Shown: one piece after another, positions 16,176 through 25,983 of the stretch | Position numbering within the stretch: position 1 is the stretch's first letter | How the letters are laid out: each line of letters opens with the position of its first letter | Origin: Fusobacterium mortiferum | Lineage (GTDB): Bacteria; Fusobacteriota; Fusobacteriia; Fusobacteriales; Fusobacteriaceae | NCBI RefSeq assembly: GCF_016900045.1 | Contig: NZ_JACSNP010000001.1 | Coordinates: forward strand, 124,001-188,000 | Length of the DNA stretch: 64,000 nt | Reading direction: 5' to 3' | Program-made: the position numbers and the translations under genes | Notes under the pieces: generated by a model | The model's input: the letters and a program-made list of their open reading frames with translations, nothing else | Told to the model about the DNA's origin: nothing | Databases searched by the model: none

Positions 16176-17126
16176 ATGCAAATAGGAGTTATAAGAAATT
16201 ATAAAAAATACTTAGGACTTTCACTTGTATTAGTGATAATTTCAATAGCTGTTCTTATATTCAAGGGTCTCAACTATGGAATTGATTTCTCAGGAGGAAA
16301 TCTTATCCAAGTTAAATTTGAAAATAATATAACACTAAAGGAAATAAATAGTGTTTTAGATAATGTAGCTAAAGAGGTTCCACAATTAAGTCCAAATAGT
16401 AGAAAAGTACAGGTTTCAGAAGATAATACAGTTATTATAAGAAGCCAAGAGTTAAGTGAAGCTCAAAAAGAACTTGTACTAGAGGATTTAAAAGAGGTAG
16501 GAACATATAAATTAGATAAGGTAGATAAGGTTGGTGCTAGCATAGGTAAGGAGTTAAAAACATCAGCTATCTACTCTTTAGCAATAGGAACATTATTAAT
16601 AATTTTATATATTACACTAAGATTTGAATTTTTATTTTCAATAGGTGCAGTAACAGCTCTTTTACATGATATAATTATAGCTGTAGGAGTGATAGCTATC
16701 TTAGGTTATGAGGTAGATACACCATTTATAGCTGCAGTATTAACAATATTAGGTTACTCAATAAACAATACTATTGTTGTATTTGATAGAGTAAGAGAAA
16801 ATTTAAGACGTAAAACGAAGGAAAAACTTTCTTTTGAGGAGATATTAGATAGAAGTATCAACCAAGTTATGATCAGAACTATTAATACATCGGTGACAAC
16901 TTTATTTGCTATAGTAGCTATACTAATATTTGGTGGAGACTCACTTAGAACTTTTATTGTGACTCTATTAGTTGGTATTTTAGCAGGAACGTATAGTTCT
17001 ATATTCGTTGCTACATCGATTATGTATTTATTAGATAGAAAAAAGACAAAAAATGGAGGTTCTGGAATAGAGAAGAAACTTCAAAGGGAAGAAAAAAAAG
17101 AATCTAAAGAAAAGATTGTAGTATAA
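16176..17126 (+). CDS. secF: Protein translocase subunit SecF
   Basis: This 316-residue partner of SecD has six predicted membrane segments. It shows the N-terminal GLNYGIDFSGGNLIQVKF motif and, in the membrane block, LGYSINNTIVVFDRVRENLR followed by SVTTLFAIVAILIFGG. The C-terminal tail is short and Lys/Glu-rich. It is the last gene of the block that starts at dusB; a perfect inverted repeat without a T-tract follows 18 bases later. Confidence 0.95.
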   Translation: MQIGVIRNYKKYLGLSLVLVIISIAVLIFKGLNYGIDFSGGNLIQVKFENNITLKEINSVLDNVAKEVPQLSPNSRKVQVSEDNTVIIRSQELSEAQKELVLEDLKEVGTYKLDKVDKVGASIGKELKTSAIYSLAIGTLLIILYITLRFEFLFSIGAVTALLHDIIIAVGVIAILGYEVDTPFIAAVLTILGYSINNTIVVFDRVRENLRRKTKEKLSFEEILDRSINQVMIRTINTSVTTLFAIVAILIFGGDSLRTFIVTLLVGILAGTYSSIFVATSIMYLLDRKKTKNGGSGIEKKLQREEKKESKEKIVV

Positions 17127-17144
17127 AAATTAAGTTAGAATAAA

Positions 17145-17169
17145 AGAGTAACTATAATATAGTTACTCT
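17145..17169. repeat. Perfect 10-base inverted repeat between secF and alr
   Basis: AGAGTAACTA (17145-17154) and TAGTTACTCT (17160-17169) are perfectly complementary around a TAATA loop. It is followed by GATATTCTTT rather than a T-run, so it is at best a weak terminator. It lies upstream of the candidate alr promoter and could instead be an operator. Confidence 0.6.
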
Positions 17170-17186
17170 GATATTCTTTAAAGAGA

Positions 17187-17215
17187 TTATTACTCTTCAA
17201 AAGCTGAATTATAAT
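17187..17215 (+). promoter_or_regulatory. Candidate alr promoter
   Basis: A consensus TATAAT lies at 17210-17215, with a poor -35 (TTATTA, 17187-17192) at 17-base spacing. The expected +1 near 17222 is downstream of an ATG at 17218, which supports the alr start at 17257. Confidence 0.4.
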
Positions 17216-17256
17216 TTATGGTGAAAGTGAGATTATTGCAAAAGAGAGGGAACAAA

Positions 17257-18354
17257 ATGAGAGCATGGTTAGAAATAGAGATGGACAATTTACTTTTTAA
17301 CATAGATAAAATAAGAAAAAAAGTTGAGAATAGAGAGATTATGGCAGTAGTCAAAGCTAATAGCTATGGATTTGGAGCAAAGGAGACAGTGAGATATCTC
17401 TCTGAACATGGAGTAAAAAAATTTGCTGTAGCATGTTTAGATGAAGCTTTAGAATTGAGAGAGTTAAAATTACCAGTGGAGATATTGATTTTAGGAGTAA
17501 TATTTTTAGATGAGATTGATATAGCTGATAGGAATGATATTCAGATAACAGTGGGAAACTGGGATCAGATAGAGTATATAAAAAAGAATAATTTAAAAGT
17601 TGGAGTACATATCAAGATAGATACTGGTATGGGAAGATTAGGATTTTTGCCAGAAGAGGGAGAAAGAGTAGTAGAATATTGCTTAGCTAATAATATAAAT
17701 ATTGTGGGTATCTATTCACATCTTTCTGATGCAGATGGATTTAATAGGGAATCAGATAATTATACAGAAACTCAGATAAAGAAATTTCAAATTTTTGAAA
17801 AATATAAGGATAGAGTAAAGTATATTCATATTTTAAATAGTGGTGGAATCTTAAGATTTAACCATGAGCTAAGTGGAAACTTAGTAAGAGCTGGAATCTG
17901 TATGTATGGAATGATAGCAAACTATAGAGTACCAGAATTAAAAAGAGTATTTTGTGTAAAGACTAAGATTCTCTCAATAAGAACTGTAGAGGAGGACTCT
18001 TTTATTTCTTATGGAAGAAAGTATACTCTTCATAAGGGAGAAACTTATGCAACCATAGGAGTTGGTTATGCAGATGGAATAAAGAAAGAGTTTTCAAATA
18101 GAAGCTATGTTATTATTGAAAATGAGAAATGTCCAATAATTGGAGAGATATGTATGGATATGTGTATGGTAAAAATACCGGACTCTATAAAGGATAAAGT
18201 TCAGATTGAAACAGAGGTAATAGTTGTAAGAGATGATATTATAGAGGAGATAAATGTAGAATATAAATGTTCTTGGGATATTCTAACTGGTATAGGTAGA
18301 AGAGTATATAGAGTATATAAGGAAAATGGGAAACCATATTTGATAACAAGATAA
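17257..18354 (+). CDS. alr: Alanine racemase
   Basis: This 365-residue PLP enzyme interconverts L- and D-alanine for peptidoglycan. The PLP-binding Lys is K33 in AVVKANSYGFG. The second-domain catalytic Tyr lies in ISYGRKYTLHKGE, and GVGYADGIKK and GEICMDMCMV are family motifs. The frame stays open upstream to an ATG at 17218, but GAGAGGG at 17244-17250 fits the ATG at 17257, and the family normally starts at this RAWLEI segment. The rRNA methyltransferase gene follows after 9 bases. Confidence 0.93.
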   Translation: MRAWLEIEMDNLLFNIDKIRKKVENREIMAVVKANSYGFGAKETVRYLSEHGVKKFAVACLDEALELRELKLPVEILILGVIFLDEIDIADRNDIQITVGNWDQIEYIKKNNLKVGVHIKIDTGMGRLGFLPEEGERVVEYCLANNINIVGIYSHLSDADGFNRESDNYTETQIKKFQIFEKYKDRVKYIHILNSGGILRFNHELSGNLVRAGICMYGMIANYRVPELKRVFCVKTKILSIRTVEEDSFISYGRKYTLHKGETYATIGVGYADGIKKEFSNRSYVIIENEKCPIIGEICMDMCMVKIPDSIKDKVQIETEVIVVRDDIIEEINVEYKCSWDILTGIGRRVYRVYKENGKPYLITR

Positions 18355-18363
18355 GGAGAGAAA

Positions 18364-19545
18364 ATGGCTAAAATAATTTTACAAAATGGAAAAGAGAAAA
18401 AAATTCAAAATTTTTATCCTAATGTATTTAAAGATGAGGTAAAAAGTACAATAGGAAAGATAGAGAATGGAGATATAGTTGATGTTTGTACTGAGGATAT
18501 GACATTTGTAGGAAGAGGGTATGTAACTGACTCTACATCTGCTTATGTTAGAGTATTGACAACAAAGGATGAAAAAATAGATAAAGATTTTATATTAAAT
18601 AAGATAAGATCAGCTTATAAAAAAAGAGAGCATCTTTTTAATGAAACAAACTGTGTAAGAGCTTTCTTTTCAGAGGGAGATGGAATACCCGGACTTATTA
18701 TAGATAAGTTTGATAAATATGTAGCTGTACAATTTAGAAACTCAGGAGTAGAGAGATTTAGACAAGAGATAATAAATGCTATAAAAAAAGTTATGAAACC
18801 TAAGGGAATATATGAGAGAAGTGATGTTGAAAACAGAACTCATGAGGGAGTAGAGCAAAAGACAGGAATTATCTTTGGAGAGATCCCAGAAAGAGTAATT
18901 ATGGAAGATAATGGACTTAAGTATGGAATAGATATTATAGATGGACAAAAAACAGGATTTTTCTTAGATCAAAGAGATTCAAGAAAGTTTATCAGAAAAT
19001 ATTTGAATAAGGATACTAGATTCTTAGATGTATTCTCAAGTAGTGGTGGATTCTCAATGGCTGCTTTAAAAGAGAATTGTAAAAAAGTTGTAGCTATAGA
19101 TAAAGAGCCTCATGCTTTAGAGTTATGTAGAGAAAACTACGAATTAAATGGATTTGAAGGGGATTTTGTAACTATGGAAGGAGATGCTTTCCTACTTCTT
19201 AAAACATTAGTTGGAAGAGGAGAGAAATATGATGTGATTACGTTAGATCCTCCATCTTTAATAAAAAGAAAGGCTGATATTCATAGAGGAAGAGACTTCT
19301 TCTTTGATCTATGTGACGATAGTTTTAAACTTTTAGAAGATGGTGGAATGTTGGGGGTAATAACATGTGCTTACCATATCTCTTTACAAGATCTATTAGA
19401 GGTAACAAGAATGGCAGCCTCTAAAAATGGTAAGTTATTACAAGTTATAGGAATAAATTACCAACCAGAGGATCATCCTTGGATCTTACATGTTCCAGAG
19501 ACACTATATTTAAAAGCACTATGGGTAAGAATAATAAATAATTAA
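18364..19545 (+). CDS. Class I rRNA (cytosine-5) methyltransferase, RlmI-like
   Basis: This 393-residue protein has an N-terminal PUA-like domain (about residues 1-75) and a C-terminal Rossmann methyltransferase. It shows DRGQ-like FFLDQRDSRKF, the SAM loop LDVFSSSGGFSMAAL, the acidic AIDKEPHALELC and the catalytic-loop motif LDPPSL. This architecture matches RlmI (23S rRNA m5C1962) and its relatives; the target base here is inferred only from the family. Confidence 0.87.
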   Translation: MAKIILQNGKEKKIQNFYPNVFKDEVKSTIGKIENGDIVDVCTEDMTFVGRGYVTDSTSAYVRVLTTKDEKIDKDFILNKIRSAYKKREHLFNETNCVRAFFSEGDGIPGLIIDKFDKYVAVQFRNSGVERFRQEIINAIKKVMKPKGIYERSDVENRTHEGVEQKTGIIFGEIPERVIMEDNGLKYGIDIIDGQKTGFFLDQRDSRKFIRKYLNKDTRFLDVFSSSGGFSMAALKENCKKVVAIDKEPHALELCRENYELNGFEGDFVTMEGDAFLLLKTLVGRGEKYDVITLDPPSLIKRKADIHRGRDFFFDLCDDSFKLLEDGGMLGVITCAYHISLQDLLEVTRMAASKNGKLLQVIGINYQPEDHPWILHVPETLYLKALWVRIINN

Positions 19546-19555
19546 AGGGGTAAGT

Positions 19556-20089
19556 ATGTATTTAGATATTGTTATATTGGTTGTATTGGTATTAGCAATT
19601 TTAGATGGATTAAAAAATGGGTTATTTGTGGAGTTTTTATCAGTATTTGGCTTAATAATAAATTTTGTTGCAGCTAAGTACTTTACTCCAATTTTGATGG
19701 AGTTTTTAAAATTTAAAGTAAATGAGACAAATTATTTTATAATTTATATTATTATATTTTGGGCTGTATATATAGTTATGGGAATTTTCCTACATTTCCT
19801 AAGAAATATTATGGATAGTCAAAATAAAGGATTTATTTTAAGAATATTAGGAGGATTAATTGGATCAATAAAAGGTGCTATATTGGCCGTAGTAGTTATA
19901 TTTATATTTAACTTTGTAAGTGATCTAATACCTGATGTAAAGAAATATGGAGAGAAGAGTAAAGCAGCGGAGACAATGTTAAAAGTTTCTCCGTTAATTG
20001 AAAAATATATTCCAAAAGTTTTTAAAGATAAATTAAATGAGATAAAGAATGAGAAGCTTATTGACAAGTATATGAATAAAATTTTTTAG
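19556..20089 (+). CDS. CvpA family membrane protein
   Basis: This 177-residue protein has about four membrane segments: an N-terminal one preceding LAILDGLKNGLFVE, a typical CvpA motif, then two central ones, and one at GGLIGSIKGAILAVVVIFIF. The C-terminal part is soluble and Lys/Glu-rich. CvpA proteins were named for colicin V production and are linked to envelope integrity; the mechanism is unknown. Its place directly before lptF-lptG fits an envelope role. Confidence 0.82.
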   Translation: MYLDIVILVVLVLAILDGLKNGLFVEFLSVFGLIINFVAAKYFTPILMEFLKFKVNETNYFIIYIIIFWAVYIVMGIFLHFLRNIMDSQNKGFILRILGGLIGSIKGAILAVVVIFIFNFVSDLIPDVKKYGEKSKAAETMLKVSPLIEKYIPKVFKDKLNEIKNEKLIDKYMNKIF

Positions 20090-20098
20090 GAGAGGTAT

Positions 20099-21175
20099 AT
20101 GAAACTTATAGATAAATATATTTTAAATGAGATAAAGATACCAGTTCTCTTTGGAGTTTCATTATTTACATTTATATTTTTAATAGATATCATAGTAGCT
20201 ATGATGGAAAATATTATAGTAAAAGGAATTTCGATCATAGATGTAATAAGAATTTTGTCTTTTTATCTTCCACCAATTTTATCCCAAACTATACCGATGG
20301 GGATGTTTTTAGGAATAATGTTGACATTTTCTAAGTTTACTAGAACAAGTGAGGCAACAGCAATGAGTGCGGTTGGAATGTCTTTAAAAGATATAGTTAA
20401 GCCTGTCTTTATAGCAGCGTGTTGTATAACACTTTTTATCTTTTTTTTACAAGAGAGTATAATTCCAAGATCTATGGCTAAATTACAGTTTTTAACTGCT
20501 AAGATAGCTTATGAAAATCCTGTATTTCAGTTAAAAGAGAAAACATTTATTGATGAAGTAGATGAGTATAATCTTTATATAGATAGAATGGATGGAAAAG
20601 ATAAGATTGCAAAGGGGATTTTAATATTTCAAAAAGCTGAAGATAAGCCATTTCCTACAGTTGTAGTTGGGGAGGAAGCTTATTGGAAAGATTCGGCAAT
20701 GGTATTAAAGAACTCGAAATTTTATAACTTCAATGATAAGGGAAAAGAGGTTTTAAGAGGAGAGTTTGATGAGAAGAGAATACCTTTAGCCGCTTACTTT
20801 AGTGAGATAGAGATAAAGGTAAAAGATTTAGAGGCTATGGGAATTGGTAAACTTTTAAAGGAGATGAAAGACAAATCACCAGCTGAACAGATACCATATA
20901 AAGTAGAGATAAATAAAAAGTTAGCAGTACCATTATCAACAATTATGCTATCTCTATTGGGAGTATTTCTATCAATAGGACATCATAGAAGTGGAAAGGG
21001 AGCTAATTTTGCTCTAAGTCTAATAGTAATATTTTCATATATCACTTGCCTAAATGTAGGAATGGTAATGGCAACAAAGGGAATAGTTCCTGCTTTTATA
21101 GGAGTATGGATACCAAATATAATACTTTTCCTACTGACTCTATTTATGTATAAGAAAAAAGCAGAGGTGATATAG
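20099..21175 (+). CDS. lptF: LPS export permease LptF
   Basis: This 358-residue YjgP/YjgQ-family permease has three N-terminal membrane helices, a periplasmic beta-jellyroll (about residues 125-270) and three C-terminal helices. Conserved points are the N-terminal DKYILNEI, the TFSKFTRTSEATAMSAVGMS coupling-helix region that contacts LptB, and the late VPLSTIMLSLLGVFLSIG. It overlaps the next gene by one base, so LptF and LptG are translationally coupled. Confidence 0.92.
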   Translation: MKLIDKYILNEIKIPVLFGVSLFTFIFLIDIIVAMMENIIVKGISIIDVIRILSFYLPPILSQTIPMGMFLGIMLTFSKFTRTSEATAMSAVGMSLKDIVKPVFIAACCITLFIFFLQESIIPRSMAKLQFLTAKIAYENPVFQLKEKTFIDEVDEYNLYIDRMDGKDKIAKGILIFQKAEDKPFPTVVVGEEAYWKDSAMVLKNSKFYNFNDKGKEVLRGEFDEKRIPLAAYFSEIEIKVKDLEAMGIGKLLKEMKDKSPAEQIPYKVEINKKLAVPLSTIMLSLLGVFLSIGHHRSGKGANFALSLIVIFSYITCLNVGMVMATKGIVPAFIGVWIPNIILFLLTLFMYKKKAEVI

Positions 21176-22257
21176 TGAGAATTATAGATAGATATATCAG
21201 TAAAAATTTCATAAAATCCTTTATGTTGAGCTTAATGGCTTTTATGGGAATATTTATAGTTAGCCAGCTTTTTAGAGTTGTGAAATATCTGAGTGATGGA
21301 AGATTTACTCCAAGTGATGCTGTATATTATATAGTAACTCTTCTTCCTAGAACTTTTATTGATGTTGCTCCTCTAGCTATACTATTGGGAAGTATGATGA
21401 CAATAAGTAGTATGGCTTCAAATCTTGAAATAATATCTCTTAAAACATCTGGAATAAAATTTAAGAGAATAGTTTTATTCCCAATAATAATTTCAGGTAT
21501 AATATCTGGAGTAGTATTCTTTGTAAATGATACTTTGTATCCTATCTCTTTAAAGATAAATAGAGATTTAAGAAGTGGAGAGGTACAAAAAAGAGTTGCT
21601 CCTGTTGAAAAAAGAAATGCCTTCTTAAGAGGAGAGGATTCTAACTATATCTATTTGATGCAAAAAATAAATAGAGAGAGTGGATTAGCTGAAAATATAG
21701 AGATAATAGATATGAATGAAAATTTTAATAGGGTAGAGAGAATAATAACTGCCCCTCAAGGAAGATACAATTTTACAAAAAAGGTATGGGTATTAAAAGA
21801 TGCTAATATCTATTATGGAGATGATAATAAAAAATCTAAAAGTAAGGAGTATTTTTCAGAAAATAAATATAAAGATAATCCAGAAAATTTCATAACTTTA
21901 ACAGTTGAACCTAGAACACTTACAATAAAAGAGTTAAAAAAGACTATTAGAGAGATGAAGAGCATAGGTGGAGATACAAGAGAGTTATTAGTTGAATTAG
22001 CAAATAGATACTCTTTCCCATTTGCAAGTTTTGTAATTTCATTTTTAGGACTTGCTTTAGGCGGAAGATATGTAAGAGGAACTTCGGCAGTAAGTTTAGG
22101 AGTTTGTGTCTTACTTGGATACGGATACTATGTTGTACAAGCTTCGTTTGAAGCTATGAGTTCAAATGGATTTTTAAATCCATTTGTAGGTGGATGGATT
22201 CCAAATATAATATTTTTAGTTGTTGGAATATATTTTATGAATAAAGCAGAATACTAG
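21175..22257 (+). CDS. lptG: LPS export permease LptG (GTG start)
   Basis: This 360-residue second permease of the YjgP/YjgQ family completes LptB2FG. It starts at GTG, overlapping the lptF stop (TAGTG), with GAGGTGA upstream. It shows IIDRYISKNFIKSF, the coupling-helix segment SNLEIISLKTSGIKFKRI, a central periplasmic domain, and the C-terminal FPFASFVISFLGLALGGRY. The assignment of F versus G follows gene order and sequence style and could be reversed. Confidence 0.9.
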   Translation: MRIIDRYISKNFIKSFMLSLMAFMGIFIVSQLFRVVKYLSDGRFTPSDAVYYIVTLLPRTFIDVAPLAILLGSMMTISSMASNLEIISLKTSGIKFKRIVLFPIIISGIISGVVFFVNDTLYPISLKINRDLRSGEVQKRVAPVEKRNAFLRGEDSNYIYLMQKINRESGLAENIEIIDMNENFNRVERIITAPQGRYNFTKKVWVLKDANIYYGDDNKKSKSKEYFSENKYKDNPENFITLTVEPRTLTIKELKKTIREMKSIGGDTRELLVELANRYSFPFASFVISFLGLALGGRYVRGTSAVSLGVCVLLGYGYYVVQASFEAMSSNGFLNPFVGGWIPNIIFLVVGIYFMNKAEY

Positions 22258-22280
22258 AATATCAAAAATGGAGTGAATAT

Positions 22281-23504
22281 ATGAGTATTGATGTAAAAAA
22301 ATTAAGTAATGGAATTCCTGTACTTATGGATAATATAGAGAGTATTAACACTATAAGTTTAGGAATTTTTGTAAAAACTGGATCAAGAGATGAGTATCCA
22401 GAAGAGAGTGGAGTTTCACACTATATAGAGCATATGATGTTCAAAGGGACAACTACAAGAAGTGCTAAAGATATCTCCGAAGAAGTAGATAATGAAGGTG
22501 GAATGATAAATGCTTATACAAGTAGAGATACTACTTGTTACTATATTCAGATGCTATCAAATAAGATAGAAAAGGGTATAGATATATTAGCAGATATGTT
22601 TTTAAATTCTACTTTTACAGAGGAAAATTTAGAAAAAGAGAGAAATGTAATAATAGAAGAGATAAGAATGTATGAGGATATTCCAGAGGAAACTATACAT
22701 GATGAAAATATAAAATATGCTGTAACTGGAACACAATCTAATACAGTATTAGGAACAATAGAGAGTTTAAAGGGAATAGATAGAGATAGATTTATAAAAT
22801 ACTTTAAAGATCAATATAGAGCTTCAAATATTGTTATATCAGTTGCTGGAAAAATGGATTGTGATAGAGTATTTGAACTATTAGAAAAGGGATTTGGAAA
22901 ATTAGCAGATTATCCAGTAGATAGAAAAATAGATAATAGTTATACTATAAATGCTGGAGAGAACAAAATAGTTAGAGATACTAATCAAGTACATCTATGT
23001 TTTAATACTAAGGGAGTTAGCTTAGTAGATGAAAAGAAATATCCAGCGGCTATAATCTCTAGTGTTTTAGGTGGAAATATGAGTTCAAGACTTTTCCAAA
23101 AGATAAGAGAGGAGAGAGGACTAGCTTACTCTGTATATACATATTCAAGTGCCTTTTTAGAGGGAGGAGTTTTTACTGTTTATGCAGGAACAACTCATGA
23201 GAGTTATAGAGATGTAATTGAAATAATAAAAGCAGAGTTTGAAGATATTAGAGAGAATGGTATAACAGCCTATGAGCTTCAAAAATCAAAAAATCAATTT
23301 TTAAGTATGTTGACTTTTAGTTTAGAGGGAAGTAAAGGGAAAATGAATAGAATGGCAAACTCATATCTACTATATGGAGAGGTAATTGATATAGATACTA
23401 TAATAAACTCTATAGAGAAGATAACTCTTGAAGATATAAAAGAAACTGCTAAGATCATGTTTGATGAAAAGTATTATTCATGGACAATTCTAGGAAATAT
23501 ATAA
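22281..23504 (+). CDS. M16 family zinc peptidase (processing-peptidase-like)
   Basis: This 407-residue protein is a single-chain M16 metallopeptidase. The inverted zinc site is H47-Y-I-E50-H51 (GVSHYIEHMMFKGT), and the third ligand is E127, exactly 76 residues later. The second half carries the substrate-binding RGLAYSVYTYSS segment. The length and both lobes match bacterial YmxG/PqqL-type peptidases. The substrate is unknown. It lies in the lptF-lptG-dut-rodA block. Confidence 0.9.
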   Translation: MSIDVKKLSNGIPVLMDNIESINTISLGIFVKTGSRDEYPEESGVSHYIEHMMFKGTTTRSAKDISEEVDNEGGMINAYTSRDTTCYYIQMLSNKIEKGIDILADMFLNSTFTEENLEKERNVIIEEIRMYEDIPEETIHDENIKYAVTGTQSNTVLGTIESLKGIDRDRFIKYFKDQYRASNIVISVAGKMDCDRVFELLEKGFGKLADYPVDRKIDNSYTINAGENKIVRDTNQVHLCFNTKGVSLVDEKKYPAAIISSVLGGNMSSRLFQKIREERGLAYSVYTYSSAFLEGGVFTVYAGTTHESYRDVIEIIKAEFEDIRENGITAYELQKSKNQFLSMLTFSLEGSKGKMNRMANSYLLYGEVIDIDTIINSIEKITLEDIKETAKIMFDEKYYSWTILGNI

Positions 23505-23515
23505 GGAGATAGAGA

Positions 23516-23956
23516 ATGGAAAAAGTAAAAGTACAAGTTTTAATAGCTAATGGGGTACAATTACCAAAATATGAAACATCTGGATCAGCAGGAATGGATG
23601 TAAGAGCAAATATATCAGAACCAATAGTATTAGGATCGTTAGAGAGAGCTTTAATTCCAACAGGGATCAAGATGGCAATACCAGAAGGGTATGAGGTTCA
23701 AGTAAGACCTAGAAGTGGATTGGCTTTAAAACACGGAATAAGTATGGCAAATGCTATAGGAACTATTGATAGTGACTATAGAGGAGAGATAGGAGTGATA
23801 CTTATTAATCTTAGTAAAGATGAGTATGTAGTTCAACCCCAAGAAAGAATAGGACAACTTGTTTTAAATAAAGTAGCACAGATGGAGTTTGAGGTTGTTG
23901 AAAGTTTAGATGAAACTGAAAGAGGTAGTGGAGGATTCGGACACACTGGGAAATAA
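23516..23956 (+). CDS. dut: dUTP diphosphatase
   Basis: This 146-residue trimeric dUTPase hydrolyses dUTP to dUMP and keeps uracil out of DNA. All five motifs are present: AGMDVRAN, RPRSGLALKHG, IGTIDSDYRGEIGVILIN, RIGQLVL and the C-terminal RGSGGFGHTGK arm that closes over the active site. Normal length. It sits 11 bases after the M16 peptidase and 10 before rodA. Confidence 0.96.
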   Translation: MEKVKVQVLIANGVQLPKYETSGSAGMDVRANISEPIVLGSLERALIPTGIKMAIPEGYEVQVRPRSGLALKHGISMANAIGTIDSDYRGEIGVILINLSKDEYVVQPQERIGQLVLNKVAQMEFEVVESLDETERGSGGFGHTGK

Positions 23957-23966
23957 GGAGTAGTAG

Positions 23967-25073
23967 ATGAAAAGTAGTAGAGATATAAAACTTCTTTTTA
24001 AAAGATTAAAAAAAATGAATAATTTTCTTGTTCTTAATGCACTTTTGATAGTTTGTATAAGTATCTCTACCATATATAGTGCAACTATTTCAAGAACAAC
24101 ATCATTCTATATGAAAGAAAGTATTTGGACTGTGATAGGATTAGTAGCTTATTTAATCGTTACAATGATAGATTACAGAAAATACTTGAAATATTATAAA
24201 GTATTATATATTATTAATATTTTTATATTACTTTCAATTTTTTTTATAGGAGTAAGCAGATTAGGGGCACAAAGATGGATAACTTTTGGACCTGTTAGTT
24301 TACAACCATCAGAGATGGGAAAAGTTTTGGTAGTATTAACACTTTCAGCTTTTTTATCCACTTATTTTAAAGATAAATTGGTAGGAGTAAAGAGTGTTTT
24401 TATAGCTGGAGCACATATTGCTCCAATTTTGTTATTAATTTTAAAACAACCAGATTTAGGAACTACACTTATTATAGTAATGACTTTTAGTGTAATGATA
24501 TTTATGTGTGATTTGGATTGGAAAACAATTATATTGTTAGGTACAAGTGCTGTGGCTTTTGTTCCATTTGCTTATTTTTTTCTATTGAAAGATTATCAAA
24601 GACAAAGGGTACTTACATTTTTAAATCCAGAAGCAGATGTTCTTGGAAGTGGATGGAATGTAACTCAATCAATGATAGCTATAGGATCTGGAGAGTTATA
24701 TGGAAAGGGTTTTTTAAATAGTAGTCAAAGCAAATTAAGATTTTTACCTGAAGCACATACAGATTTTATAGTATCAGTATTTTTAGAAGAAAGAGGTTTC
24801 TTAGGTGGAGTATTATTATTTGGATTATATTTTATTTTGATTATGCAGATACTTTATATTGCTGAAACAACAACTGATAGATTTGGAAAACTTATATGCT
24901 ATGGAATAGGATCTATTTTTTTCTTTCACTTTGTAATAAATGTAGGAATGACTATGGGAATTATGCCTGTAACTGGAAAACCTTTATTATTGATGAGCTA
25001 TGGTGGAACATCACTTTTAATAAGTTTCATAATGTTAGGGATAGTACAAAGTGTAAGAATATATAGAGATTAG
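23967..25073 (+). CDS. rodA: Rod-shape SEDS glycosyltransferase RodA
   Basis: This 368-residue polytopic SEDS protein polymerises lipid II during side-wall elongation, together with a class B penicillin-binding protein. About ten membrane segments are visible. Conserved points are GAQRWITFGPVSLQPSE, KQPDLGTTL (bearing the catalytic-region Asp), FLPEAHTDFIVSV, and the C-terminal GKPLLLMSYGGTSL. The RodA rather than FtsW assignment rests on the FGPVSLQPSE and PDLGT sequence style and on the absence of division genes nearby. Confidence 0.92.
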   Translation: MKSSRDIKLLFKRLKKMNNFLVLNALLIVCISISTIYSATISRTTSFYMKESIWTVIGLVAYLIVTMIDYRKYLKYYKVLYIINIFILLSIFFIGVSRLGAQRWITFGPVSLQPSEMGKVLVVLTLSAFLSTYFKDKLVGVKSVFIAGAHIAPILLLILKQPDLGTTLIIVMTFSVMIFMCDLDWKTIILLGTSAVAFVPFAYFFLLKDYQRQRVLTFLNPEADVLGSGWNVTQSMIAIGSGELYGKGFLNSSQSKLRFLPEAHTDFIVSVFLEERGFLGGVLLFGLYFILIMQILYIAETTTDRFGKLICYGIGSIFFFHFVINVGMTMGIMPVTGKPLLLMSYGGTSLLISFIMLGIVQSVRIYRD

Positions 25074-25081
25074 GAGAAGAG

Positions 25082-25954
25082 ATGGAGTATATAATAGATA
25101 AAGAGTTTGAAGATGTAAGAGTAGATAAATTTTTGAGAAAAAAGCTTTCAAATATGCCACTAACAGAGATATTTAAATGTATAAGAGTTGGAAAAATAAA
25201 AGTAAATGGGAAAAAAACAAAAGAAAATTATAGACTTAAATTAAATGATGTGGTAAAATTATTTATGAAAGTTAATCTAGAAAGTATACAATCTGAAGAA
25301 AATAAAATTAAAGATTCTGATTTAGAAGAGATAAAGCAATTTATCGTTTATGAAGATGAAAATCTTTTAATTTTAAATAAAAAACCAAATATGGTTATGC
25401 ATAAAGGAAGCGGACATGAATATGGAGTTTCTGAAATTTTAAAAGAATACTTAAAAAATCCTAACTTCAATTTTATAAATAGAATAGATAAAGCAACTTC
25501 TGGTTTAATAATAGGAACGAAGAGTTTAGTTATAAATAGAGAACTTTCTGAAGAGATAAGAGAGAGAAATATAGAAAAGAAATACTATATTTTAGTTGAA
25601 GGAAAGTTTAAGAAAAAAGAATTTACAATAAAAAGCTTTTTAAAAAGATTGGAAGATAGAGTAGTTGAATTAGAAAAATATGAAGTGGGAGCAAAGGAGA
25701 GTATAAGTTATTTTAGAGTTGTAGAAACTGGTAAAGATTGTACTCTTTTAGAGGGAACTTTAGGAAGTGGAAGAACACACCAATTAAGAGTTCAACTTGC
25801 TTCAATGGGAAATCCCATATTAGGTGATACTAAATATGGAAAAGGTAAAGAAAAAATAATGTATCTATTTTCACACTATCTAAAGATAGATAAGTATGGA
25901 ATAGAAATAGATTTACCTATTCCAAAGGAGTATATTAAAAGGTTGTCTAAGTAA
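25082..25954 (+). CDS. RluA family pseudouridine synthase
   Basis: This 290-residue enzyme converts uridine to pseudouridine in rRNA. An N-terminal S4-like domain (FECIRVGKIKVNGK-type, about residues 11-62) is followed by the catalytic domain. The catalytic Asp is D136 in INRIDKATSG. The LEGTLGSGRTHQLRVQLASMG and GDTKYG motifs are typical of the RluC/RluD group. The target positions cannot be read from sequence alone. Confidence 0.92.
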   Translation: MEYIIDKEFEDVRVDKFLRKKLSNMPLTEIFKCIRVGKIKVNGKKTKENYRLKLNDVVKLFMKVNLESIQSEENKIKDSDLEEIKQFIVYEDENLLILNKKPNMVMHKGSGHEYGVSEILKEYLKNPNFNFINRIDKATSGLIIGTKSLVINRELSEEIRERNIEKKYYILVEGKFKKKEFTIKSFLKRLEDRVVELEKYEVGAKESISYFRVVETGKDCTLLEGTLGSGRTHQLRVQLASMGNPILGDTKYGKGKEKIMYLFSHYLKIDKYGIEIDLPIPKEYIKRLSK

Positions 25955-25983
25955 ATATTTTTATATAGGAGGAAAAATAAAAA

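Noticed and set aside
15723-16181. 152-codon minus-strand ORF inside secD
   Set aside because: It is antisense to the conserved SecD membrane block and its composition mirrors that gene; no family features.
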